Below, one piece after another: positions 1 through 5,314 of a stretch of DNA of 7,635 bases. The notes beneath the pieces are model-generated. The model was not told the origin of the DNA, ran no database searches, and saw only the letters and a list, made by a program, of their open reading frames with translations. How positions within the stretch are numbered: the stretch's first letter is position 1; each line of letters starts with the position of its first letter. This DNA is from Candidatus Helarchaeota archaeon (lineage in GTDB: Archaea > Asgardarchaeota > Lokiarchaeia > Helarchaeales > HEL-GB-A), in contig JABXJU010000208.1 of assembly GCA_013375405.1 (NCBI GenBank), positions 1-7,635 of the forward strand, read 5' to 3'. The position numbers were made by a program, and so were the translations under genes.

Positions 1-228
1 AAACTTGTTTAAATCATCAACAACTTCTTTATAATTTTGGGATGCTTTGATTCCTACGAAATCCCAGAGGGCAGCCCAAAAATCTGGAATTTTTTCAACG
101 GACCAATCATATAATTGGTTGTAAGATGAAATTTCAAGACCATGTTTATTGTTAACGTAATCAATAAATTTCGAAATATTTGCATTCAAAATACGTTCTT
201 TAGAAGGTTCCCACAATAATTTACCCAT
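1..228 (-). CDS. Acetoacetate--CoA ligase (acetoacetyl-CoA synthetase), N-terminal fragment
   Basis: The window holds only the first 76 codons; the gene runs off the left edge. Translation starts MGKLLWEPSKERILNANI and continues with YDWSVEKIPDFWAALWDF near residues 41-58. This is the pattern of the acyl-CoA synthetase N-terminal domain: a W-x-P-S-x-E/x-R-I start followed by a Y-x-x-L-Y-x-W-S-V and F-W-x-x-x-W-D-F segment, here closest to acetoacetyl-CoA synthetases. Such enzymes make acetoacetyl-CoA from acetoacetate, ATP and CoA in the cytoplasm. The ATG is well placed, 8 nt behind a GGGAG SD at 237-241. The adenylation core and catalytic lysine lie outside the window, so an acetyl- or propionyl-CoA synthetase is not excluded. 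It lies 51 nt downstream of the ribbon-helix-helix gene on the same strand. Confidence 0.75.
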   Translation of the reverse strand, partial: MGKLLWEPSKERILNANISKFIDYVNNKHGLEISSYNQLYDWSVEKIPDFWAALWDFVGIKASQNYKEVVDDLNKF

Positions 229-236
229 TTTTTTAT

Positions 237-241
237 CTCCC
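237..241 (-). promoter_or_regulatory. Shine-Dalgarno site of the acyl-CoA synthetase gene
   Basis: GGGAG on the minus strand lies 8 nt before the ATG at 228 and fixes that start. Confidence 0.6.
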
Positions 242-249
242 TGTTTAAT

Positions 250-263
250 AAAAAAAGAAAAAA
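250..263 (-). terminator. T-rich tract after the ribbon-helix-helix gene, possible archaeal terminator
   Basis: On the minus strand, six T, one C and seven T follow 16 nt after the stop of the ribbon-helix-helix gene and precede the SD of the synthetase gene. Archaeal RNA polymerase can terminate on U-runs without a hairpin, so partial termination here could uncouple the two genes. The adjoining AATATATT (264-270) could also act as a TATA element for the synthetase gene. Both readings are inference from composition. Confidence 0.35.
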
Positions 264-279
264 TATATTGTTTGATTTT

Positions 280-492
280 TTAGATAGTGATAATTTGCTG
301 TTCTTTAGTGTATTTTTCATCTTTCTCTTCAATAGATGTGAATGAAAGTTCATGATTATATAATTCCTTCTTTAGCAAATCCCTGATTGCAACGCGAATG
401 GCTTCGCTCCGATTGGCATATAACCCAATTTTTACGAGTTCTTCTAAGCCTTTTACGAAGGCCACTGGGATGTTCACTGATATTGTTTTCAT
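280..492 (-). CDS. CopG/Arc-type ribbon-helix-helix transcriptional regulator
   Basis: A 70-residue protein beginning MKTISVNIPVAFVKGLEELV. Residues 2-8 form the DNA-contacting beta strand (alternating T, S, N), residues 10-23 the first helix, and the segment with NRSEAIRVAIRDLLKKEL (about 27-44) the turn and second helix, which is the most conserved signature of archaeal CopG-like proteins. The rest (45-70) is charged and poorly conserved. Such proteins bind DNA as dimers of intertwined strands and usually repress their own operon. No metal-binding or ACT domain follows, so this is not NikR. The ATG is supported by a GGGGTGG SD 7 nt upstream (500-506). It may regulate the downstream acyl-CoA synthetase gene, which is on the same strand; that is inference. 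Confidence 0.88.
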   Translation of the reverse strand: MKTISVNIPVAFVKGLEELVKIGLYANRSEAIRVAIRDLLKKELYNHELSFTSIEEKDEKYTKEQQIITI

Positions 493-499
493 GTGCGTT

Positions 500-506
500 C
501 CACCCC
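500..506 (-). promoter_or_regulatory. Shine-Dalgarno site of the ribbon-helix-helix gene
   Basis: GGGGTGG on the minus strand, 7 nt from the ATG at 492, resembles the 3' part of the archaeal GGAGGTGA consensus. Confidence 0.5.
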
Positions 507-873
507 GAAAAAATCTTTTTAACTTTTTTTCAAATTACTTTCACTATGCGCTTGGCTTTTTAAAAGATTTCTTTGACATTTTGGTCTAATTCCTTTATGA
601 GAGTATAGAGTAAAAAAACACTTTTTCTTTTATAGACTATCTAGAAACTTACCATCCTATTATAAGTGGAATAGAAACAAAAAGTTACTAGAAATAATTT
701 CCATAAAGAAATATTTAATTAAATCTTTATTATATCTATCAAAGCGATTTAAAGGTCATTAAATTCCGCTTTAATTAAATTCAAAGTTTTTGAACAGACA
801 TGTTTAATTTTCATTTTTAAGAAGACTTAATATACTAATTATTTTTTACATACATTACTCATTTTTTAAGCAT
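507..873. other. AT-rich intergenic region without a recognisable gene
   Basis: All six frames are broken by frequent stops and I see no decayed protein homology or tRNA-like fold. The stretch holds two palindromic TTAATTAA cores, ATTTAATTAAAT at 713-724 and TTTAATTAAA at 770-779, and a 9-bp direct repeat ATTAAATTC at 758-766 and 774-782. These could be operator-like elements or merely low-complexity sequence. It separates the ribbon-helix-helix gene from the end of the gene at 874-1215, both on the minus strand. Confidence 0.6.
556..572 (-). promoter_or_regulatory. Candidate archaeal BRE/TATA promoter of the ribbon-helix-helix gene
   Basis: Reading the minus strand, AGAAAT is followed directly by CTTTTAAAAAG, a reasonable BRE plus TATA box. 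A start about 25 nt downstream (near 535) would give a leader of about 40 nt containing the SD. A second TATA-like element, TATAAAAG at 627-634, would give a leader of over 100 nt. AT-rich DNA produces such matches by chance, so confidence is low. Confidence 0.3.
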
Positions 874-1215
874 CTATTCTATATAGTGGATTGGTACTTC
901 TTCCTTTTCTTGTTTGTTTTTCTCTCTCTGGCGGGTGAGAGCTAGCAGGAGTTGATATATTAATTCTAGTAATTCCCCACTTTCATCGTAGTTCATATGT
1001 TCTCGGTCGCCATCATCACCGATCACACCTTCTTCTACCAAAGAGTCGAAACTATTTTGAATTTCTTCTTTTGTTATTGCTAAATTTTCAGCGACTTCAT
1101 CAAGTGGTATTTTATCGCGACCTGTTGATTCATGTAATTTATTACATTCCTCGAGTGCCTCATATGCGACGCGTAATTTCCTTTCATTCTCCTTATTTAT
1201 TTTATCTTCAGGCAT
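874..1215 (-). CDS. Small winged-helix-like hypothetical protein
   Basis: A 113-residue, strongly charged, soluble protein with no signal peptide or membrane segment. Residues about 37-66, containing IPLDEVAENLAITKEEIQNS and then a segment ending LVEEGVI, have the spacing of a winged-helix DNA-binding domain: a helix, a turn, a recognition helix and the start of the wing. A helical C-terminal part (about 80-113) is rich in Leu, Glu and Lys and could be a dimerisation helix. I do not recognise a named family. The ATG is preceded at 4 nt by GGTGGAGG (1220-1227), a strong SD. It lies 65 nt downstream of the second Rag-like GTPase gene on the same strand and probably belongs to that transcription unit. 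Its partner or target is unknown; winged-helix folds also occur in protein-protein adaptors, so DNA binding is not certain. Confidence 0.7.
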   Translation of the reverse strand: MPEDKINKENERKLRVAYEALEECNKLHESTGRDKIPLDEVAENLAITKEEIQNSFDSLVEEGVIGDDGDREHMNYDESGELLELIYQLLLALTRQREKNKQEKEEVPIHYIE

Positions 1216-1219
1216 AAAT

Positions 1220-1227
1220 CCTCCACC
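1220..1227 (-). promoter_or_regulatory. Shine-Dalgarno site of the winged-helix-like gene
   Basis: GGTGGAGG on the minus strand ends 4 nt before the ATG at 1215. It is a strong motif with slightly short spacing. Confidence 0.55.
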
Positions 1228-1267
1228 ATCTGTAAGGGATTTTACATAACTTAATTTTTCAAATAGT

Positions 1268-1285
1268 TATAAGCAGGTGCTTATA
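1268..1285. repeat. Perfect 8-bp inverted repeat at the end of the Rag-like gene
   Basis: TATAAGCA (1268-1275) and TGCTTATA (1278-1285) are separated by GG. The repeat spans the stop codon of the GTPase gene and lies about 52 nt before the start of the winged-helix-like gene. No T-run follows on either strand, so an intrinsic terminator is unlikely. It could be an operator or an RNA hairpin affecting expression of the downstream gene. Confidence 0.5.
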
Positions 1286-2192
1286 TAAAAAACGTTTGAA
1301 GTGTATTTGCGATTTTTTCAGTGAGTTTTGGGAGGGCAGAGTTGATTTCCTCAAGATAATCACTTTTTTCGTTGAAAACTACAATGTAAAAGATCTTTTC
1401 TCCCAAAGTGATTGGTTTAAAATAGATCCAACCTCTAATTTTACCTTCAAACACCTCGATATCTTTTCCATATTTCATTAATTTATCTGCCATCGTGGCT
1501 AAATGGGGTGCAATAAGATTAGATAATTGGTAGCTCTCGTTATCGCGATAGCTTTCACTGAATATAAGCGCATCTTTATCTAAAAGCAGGAGGGTATCAG
1601 ATTGTGTCATTTCAAGAAAATCGTCTAATATGGAATTAAGCAATGTAGATTTGGGTGATAGTTTTAAAAGCCCTTTAGAGAATGCCTTTCGCAGCGTCCA
1701 ACTATCATAAATTGTTGTATGAAATATTTGATAGTCGAAATCAATTAATTTCTGTAATTTAATCTCAAGCTTTTCGATTTTTGCTTGAATTTGAGGATCA
1801 TGGGCGAGATCTGGATCAAATTTATGAAAGCAAACTATGAAATGAGGTATTTCTTGGTTAGTATTTCGAAAATAATCTATTATTTCTGATAAATAACTCA
1901 ATGATTCCTTAAATCTATCGGAATCTTGAATATCTATCACATAAAACAAGAGATCTGTTGAATCTAATTTATTTTTTTCGATGGCTTCTTTTCGGTATGG
2001 TGACTGACCACCCACGTCCCATTTTACAATTGGATATCCTAATACACTATACTCGCGCCGTTGAACTCCTTTGGTTGGTGCCACATTAGTTAATAAACTG
2101 AATTTATGTTCGAGTACGAGTAATATACTAGTTTTTCCGCTATTATCCAACCCACAAAAGACGATTTTAAAAGGGTTTTTTGATTTAGACAA
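1281..2192 (-). CDS. Rag/Gtr-like small GTPase with C-terminal roadblock-like domain (paralogue 1)
   Basis: A 303-residue protein. The GTPase domain (about 8-180) shows the P-loop GLDNSGKTS (14-22), the switch I Thr in PTKG (40), the G3 motif WDVGGQ (58-63) with catalytic-type Gln, HKFD (123-126) in the place of NKxD, and TTIYD (159-163) as G5. The P-loop and WDxGGQ are Arf-like; HKxD and the following segment are typical of Rag/Gtr GTPases. Residues about 185-303 start with a strand-rich LLLLDKDALIF and end as an alpha/beta domain like the roadblock dimerisation domain of Rag proteins. No lipidation cysteine or membrane segment is seen. The start is a TTG behind GGGGG at 2202-2206 (9 nt), 17 nt after the stop of its paralogue, so the two are very likely co-transcribed. 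In eukaryotes Rag heterodimers signal amino acid status; the archaeal role is unknown. Confidence 0.85.
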   Translation of the reverse strand: MSKSKNPFKIVFCGLDNSGKTSILLVLEHKFSLLTNVAPTKGVQRREYSVLGYPIVKWDVGGQSPYRKEAIEKNKLDSTDLLFYVIDIQDSDRFKESLSYLSEIIDYFRNTNQEIPHFIVCFHKFDPDLAHDPQIQAKIEKLEIKLQKLIDFDYQIFHTTIYDSWTLRKAFSKGLLKLSPKSTLLNSILDDFLEMTQSDTLLLLDKDALIFSESYRDNESYQLSNLIAPHLATMADKLMKYGKDIEVFEGKIRGWIYFKPITLGEKIFYIVVFNEKSDYLEEINSALPKLTEKIANTLQTFFI

Positions 2193-2209
2193 AATTCACT
2201 TCCCCCAAT

Positions 2210-3157
2210 TTAGATAAAAAAGGATTTAATGGTGTTAGTAACTTTTTGTTCAAACTGAGGAAGATTTTCATCAATAAGTCTAATATTATCAGCCTTGGTA
2301 TTATGAGCAATTAGATAAAAACGTTTGTCTTCTATTGATATGTCACGGAAGAAGACCCATCCCGCGCCCCCTCCCATTTTAACTTGGAATAAATCAAAAG
2401 TCGCGCCATGTTTGATTACCTTATCTGCCATAGTCGCGAGGTGGGGAGAAACTATTTGACAAATTTCATAACTCTCTTTATCTTGAAAATACTGCCCAAA
2501 AAGTAACGCATTCTCATCCAGCAGAAGAACAGTCTGTGAGTTCAATTGTTCTGCAAAACCCTGAAGCTGCTGATCAAGAATTATTGATTTTGGTGAAAGC
2601 TTTAGTAATCCCTTTGAGAATGCAAGTATTAGACTCCATTTCTCAAAAATGGTAGTTTCAAACATCTGAACAGTAAAATATCGCGATTTTCGGCGAAAAA
2701 CTTGTTTAGCTACTTGGATATTGCTTAAAATACGGTCATCTTCCTTTAGATCTGGATCTGCCTTATGAAAACATAATATAATTGGGGGATCTTGATTCAA
2801 CTTTTCAAACATACCTAAAATATGTTCATAATATTCGCCTGCATCTCCAAACCGCGAGCGATCTTGGATATCAAGTATAAAAAACATTAGATCAGTATCA
2901 GCAAATGTGCGTTCATTCCCTAAATAGGTTGCTCTGAATTTCGTTTGTCCTCCTAAATCCCAGCGAGTTATTGGAAAGCCCAATGCTTCAAAAGTATCTC
3001 GCTCAATGCCCATGGTTGGAGAGGGATTAAGTAGACTAAATTTATCTTCTAGGGCGTAGAGAATTGAAGTTTTTCCACTATTATCTAAACCAGCGAAAAC
3101 AATTTTAAATTGGGTTTTTTTCTGTGCTATAATCGATCCTCCTTTGTACCAAATCAT
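2210..3157 (-). CDS. Rag/Gtr-like small GTPase with C-terminal roadblock-like domain (paralogue 2)
   Basis: A paralogue of the next gene, colinear over its whole length. Numbered from the ATG at 3157 it has P-loop GLDNSGKTS (23-31), switch I Thr in PTMG (48), WDLGGQ (66-71), HKAD (131-134) and TTIF (168-171), then a roadblock-like domain from about 195 to 315. Shared stretches include FSKGLLKLSPKS and PHLATMADK, and both proteins end in FFI. The start is doubtful: AAAGGAGG, the best SD in the window, lies inside the open frame at 3138-3145, and the ATG at 3157 has no SD. An ATA codon at 3130-3128, 7 nt after the SD, aligns exactly with the start of the paralogue, and an ATT lies one codon earlier. 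The protein may therefore begin near residue 9 or 10 of this frame. It heads the unit 3157-874. Confidence 0.85.
   Translation of the reverse strand: MIWYKGGSIIAQKKTQFKIVFAGLDNSGKTSILYALEDKFSLLNPSPTMGIERDTFEALGFPITRWDLGGQTKFRATYLGNERTFADTDLMFFILDIQDRSRFGDAGEYYEHILGMFEKLNQDPPIILCFHKADPDLKEDDRILSNIQVAKQVFRRKSRYFTVQMFETTIFEKWSLILAFSKGLLKLSPKSIILDQQLQGFAEQLNSQTVLLLDENALLFGQYFQDKESYEICQIVSPHLATMADKVIKHGATFDLFQVKMGGGAGWVFFRDISIEDKRFYLIAHNTKADNIRLIDENLPQFEQKVTNTIKSFFI
3138..3145 (-). promoter_or_regulatory. Strong Shine-Dalgarno site inside the annotated 5' end of Rag-like paralogue 2
   Basis: AAAGGAGG on the minus strand lies 12 nt downstream of the first ATG (3157) and 4 or 7 nt before ATT (3133) and ATA (3130). 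It argues that translation starts at one of these non-standard codons. Confidence 0.6.
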
Positions 3158-3167
3158 CCAATTTGTT

Positions 3168-3182
3168 TAACTTAAATGTTTC
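3168..3182 (-). promoter_or_regulatory. Candidate BRE/TATA promoter of the GTPase operon
   Basis: The minus strand reads GAAACATTTAAGTT here. A start about 25 nt downstream would fall near 3150, after the ATG at 3157 and just before the SD at 3138-3145. Other TATA-like stretches occur at 3222-3248 on the same strand, so the choice is uncertain. Confidence 0.3.
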
Positions 3183-3249
3183 ATTCTTACCTTCAATAAA
3201 AATTCCATATACATTTTTAGTCCTTTTAAATAAGGTATATAAAATATTC

Positions 3250-3524
3250 TTAAAACTTTACGGAAATGATTATTTAAGTAGCATCGCTGAGATTAAGGAA
3301 AGAGCGCGGGCAGTATTAGAAAATAATTTGGTTCATAATGATGAATATTTCTATACATGTCCTAGTCCAGGGACTTATCAACATCAATGGTAGTGGGATA
3401 GCTGTTTCCACGCAATAGTCTGGACGTATTTTAATCCAGAGAACGCTAAAAAAGAATTAATAAGTCAAAAGGTTATGGGGCGAAGAATTTTGGGTGGTCA
3501 ACCTTAATTGTTGATTTAATTTAA
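3250..3524 (+). pseudogene. Remnant of a GH63/trehalase-like glycoside hydrolase gene
   Basis: On the plus strand one frame encodes LYGNDYLSS, an alpha-helical stretch, and then TCPSPGTYQHQW; a TAG at 3391-3393 interrupts it, and the same frame resumes with WDSCFHAIVWTYFNPENAKK up to about 3465. QW-aromatic-WDSxFHAI followed by a NPxxAxxEL segment is typical of (alpha/alpha)6-barrel glycosidases of the GH63 and mannosylglycerate hydrolase kind. Near 3465-3471 the homology jumps frame to KGYGAKNFGWSTLIVDLI and a TAA at 3522, which looks like the C-terminal end of the same family. Most of the catalytic barrel is therefore missing. There is no convincing start codon or SD at the 5' end. The fragment lies between two genes of the opposite strand. 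It is clearly dead; the family assignment is from memory of the motif. Confidence 0.72.
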
Positions 3525-3555
3525 GGTCTTTCAGGATTATGTACTTTTTTACATT

Positions 3556-4085
3556 CTAAGTGACATAAAATTCATAAGTCTTAAGCGCCAACTTTTGGAA
3601 TGCCTCCTCCACGCCTGCCCCTGTCTTAGCAGATGTCTCAAAAAAACTTAAAGCGCCCAATGCTGAACACATTTGTGCTGCCTCATCTGTAGGAACCTGG
3701 CGTTCAGCTTGTAAATCTGCTTTATTTCCAATAACTATAAATGGTATACCTCCAGCAATTTGGTATAACTCGTTTTTCCAAGCCCCTACATTGGCAAAAG
3801 TATTTCGATTAGTTATATCATAGATTATAAATGCGGTATTTGCGCCTGTGGCATATTTTTTTCTTAAGGCATTGAATTTTTCTTGCCCACCTACATCAAA
3901 AATCATTAGAGAGATCGTAAAATTCTGATAAATTATTTGCTTTTGGTAAGCATTATATCCCAACGTGCTTAGATAATCTTCTTCAAACTTATTATTTATA
4001 AAACGTTCTACCAATGAAGTTTCCCAACTGCTTCATTTCCAAAAAGAACCATTTTATATGTATATGTTTTTCCGTACGTATCCAT
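3556..4085 (-). CDS. Rab/Ras-like small GTPase with a frameshift in the P-loop
   Basis: Starting at ATG 4085, the frame reads MDTYGKTYTYKMVLFGNEAV then GK and runs into a stop a few codons later. From about 4020 another frame continues with TSLVERF and stays open to the TAG at 3556. Adding one A to the AAA at 4020-4022 restores GNEAVGKTS and gives about 176 residues. Motifs then are all present: P-loop, switch I Thr in STLG, G3 DVGGQEKF, G4 GNKADL and G5 ETSAK. G3 is GGQ instead of the Rab-type AGQ. No C-terminal cysteine is present (end YEFYVT), so prenylation is not expected. Since the rest is intact, a sequencing error or a very recent mutation is likely. The gene lies 63 nt downstream of the methyltransferase gene; the SD is weak (GTGGT). 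Confidence 0.85.
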
Positions 4086-4148
4086 TATTTACCACACAAT
4101 TGAACCTTTTCATATGGTAGTAATTCAATCTAAGCTTACTTGTAATAT

Positions 4149-5279
4149 CTACTTTAAAAATTTTTCTAATTTCTCAGATTTTAATCTTTCCTTGTTTAGT
4201 TTTCGGGATATTTGTTCTAAGAAGTCAGATTCCAAATTAAAATCCCTCAAAATGCATAAAAGTCTCTCTAATTTCTTCGATGAAAATTTCGATCGAACGA
4301 ATTTATTCAAGTCGGTTAATGGATATATATCTGCTAATTTATTGAAGAGATCGCTCAAATATTGGATAGCTTTTTCCATATCTGGAATAAGAATCTGTTT
4401 TTGAGGGGTAAATTGTGAATTCAGAATTCGATTTTTGATGACATCAATTTTCGGATATTTTTCATACGCAAATCCTTTGAGTTTCAGGTAGTGAGCAGCA
4501 GCTAGAGTGCTACAAATTCCACCAAAGGGATCAAGTACTGTTCTTATTTTCTTAGCTAATTTAATACAACGGTAAGGTAGTTCAATTGGAAATGGGGCTT
4601 CATGGCCTTTCTTTATGGTCTTTCCTGTGGTCAATGAGTAATTTATTAGCCACACATTACCCGGATCCCTTAAATCCACATCAGAATAACGCCCAATATT
4701 GGATTTATCTGCATAGGGAATCCCAATTGCTTTAGGATCTATTTGATAATTTTGTCCTTTAGCGAACATGTAAATATATTCCCAGAGATTATTGAGCCTA
4801 CGATTGCCGCCTGAGGGAGTATAATGCCCTTTTCCAAGAAAACTTTTTACCCAAATTATTGTTTGTATTCGAGTAAATCCTGATTTTTCTGCAATTTGTG
4901 CTACATGCTCACTTTTTCCTTGATCATTCGCTGCGTCACCTATATTTAGAAAAAATAAGCAATTTTTTTTCAAAACGCGGAAACATTCAGAAAAAACGTT
5001 TCCTAATAGCTGATAATACTCATTTTCAGGTAAGTTATCATTATATTCATCAGCGTATTTCTTTTTTCGATTGTACGGAGGACTTGTTATAATAATATCA
5101 ATAGATTCATCTGATAATTCGTTCATCGACGTGGAGCTTTTGAAAAAAATTGTTTGATCCCCGATAATTAACTTATCGCCATCCTGTTGAATCGGGACAC
5201 GTGGATTTTTAGTTGGAACCATCCTATCTTCACAGAAATGATCTTTATAAAAGTTCAGACTTTGTTTATTAATTATCAA
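4149..5279 (-). CDS. Site-specific DNA methyltransferase, beta-type motif order (N4-cytosine or N6-adenine)
   Basis: A 376-residue protein. Catalytic motif IV TSPPY is at 65-69, after a DSIDIII-like strand; the motif X segment HEAPFPIELPYRC is at 226-238 and the AdoMet-binding motif I, DPFGGICST, at 250-258. The order IV, variable target-recognition region (about 140-220), X, I is that of beta-class amino-methyltransferases; SPPY is common in N4-cytosine enzymes. Motif I has Ile where the second conserved Gly of the usual GxG is expected. A helical, lysine-rich tail of about 85 residues follows the domain and I do not recognise it. No restriction endonuclease gene adjoins, so it is an orphan in this window. 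The start is a TTG with weak SD; an ATG at 5222 (Met20) is an alternative and would leave all motifs intact. Confidence 0.85.
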   Translation of the reverse strand: MIINKQSLNFYKDHFCEDRMVPTKNPRVPIQQDGDKLIIGDQTIFFKSSTSMNELSDESIDIIITSPPYNRKKKYADEYNDNLPENEYYQLLGNVFSECFRVLKKNCLFFLNIGDAANDQGKSEHVAQIAEKSGFTRIQTIIWVKSFLGKGHYTPSGGNRRLNNLWEYIYMFAKGQNYQIDPKAIGIPYADKSNIGRYSDVDLRDPGNVWLINYSLTTGKTIKKGHEAPFPIELPYRCIKLAKKIRTVLDPFGGICSTLAAAHYLKLKGFAYEKYPKIDVIKNRILNSQFTPQKQILIPDMEKAIQYLSDLFNKLADIYPLTDLNKFVRSKFSSKKLERLLCILRDFNLESDFLEQISRKLNKERLKSEKLEKFLK

Positions 5280-5314
5280 AGTGATTCCATAATAAAATTA
5301 ATGGAGTTTAAAAT
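5280..5314. promoter_or_regulatory. Short divergent promoter region between methyltransferase and DUF364 genes
   Basis: Only 35 bp separate the two divergent starts. On the minus strand TTTTAAAC near 5306-5313 could be the TATA box of the methyltransferase gene; on the plus strand TTATTAATTAT at 5266-5276, inside the methyltransferase start, could serve the DUF364 operon. The two promoters would overlap, so the genes may compete for transcription. GGAG at 5303-5306 is the SD of the plus-strand gene. Confidence 0.35.

Noticed and set aside
398..589. Plus-strand open frame of 63 codons
   Set aside because: Antisense to the ribbon-helix-helix gene and its leader; no SD and no recognisable protein pattern.
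700..790. CRISPR-like or replication-origin repeat
   Set aside because: The TTAATTAA palindromes and the 9-bp direct repeat are too few and too low in complexity; no regular spacers are present.
3163..3255. 5' part of the plus-strand frame before LYGNDYLSS as a real N-terminus of the hydrolase
   Set aside because: It begins at a TTG without SD, overlaps the upstream region of the opposite GTPase gene and shows no hydrolase pattern before about 3256.
3539..3554. Hairpin ATGTA-CTTTTT-TACAT as terminator of the Rab-like gene
   Set aside because: Only five A/T-rich base pairs, and the T-run lies in the loop and on the strand opposite to the gene.
4019..4025. GGGAAAC as a programmed minus-one slippery heptamer that would rescue the Rab-like GTPase
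   Set aside because: The string fits X-XXY-YYZ in letters, but the codons here are GGG AAA C, so it is out of phase for the standard tandem slip. A lost A in the run is simpler.
4114..4404. Plus-strand open frame of 96 codons
   Set aside because: Antisense to the helical tail of the methyltransferase; composition mirrors that gene.
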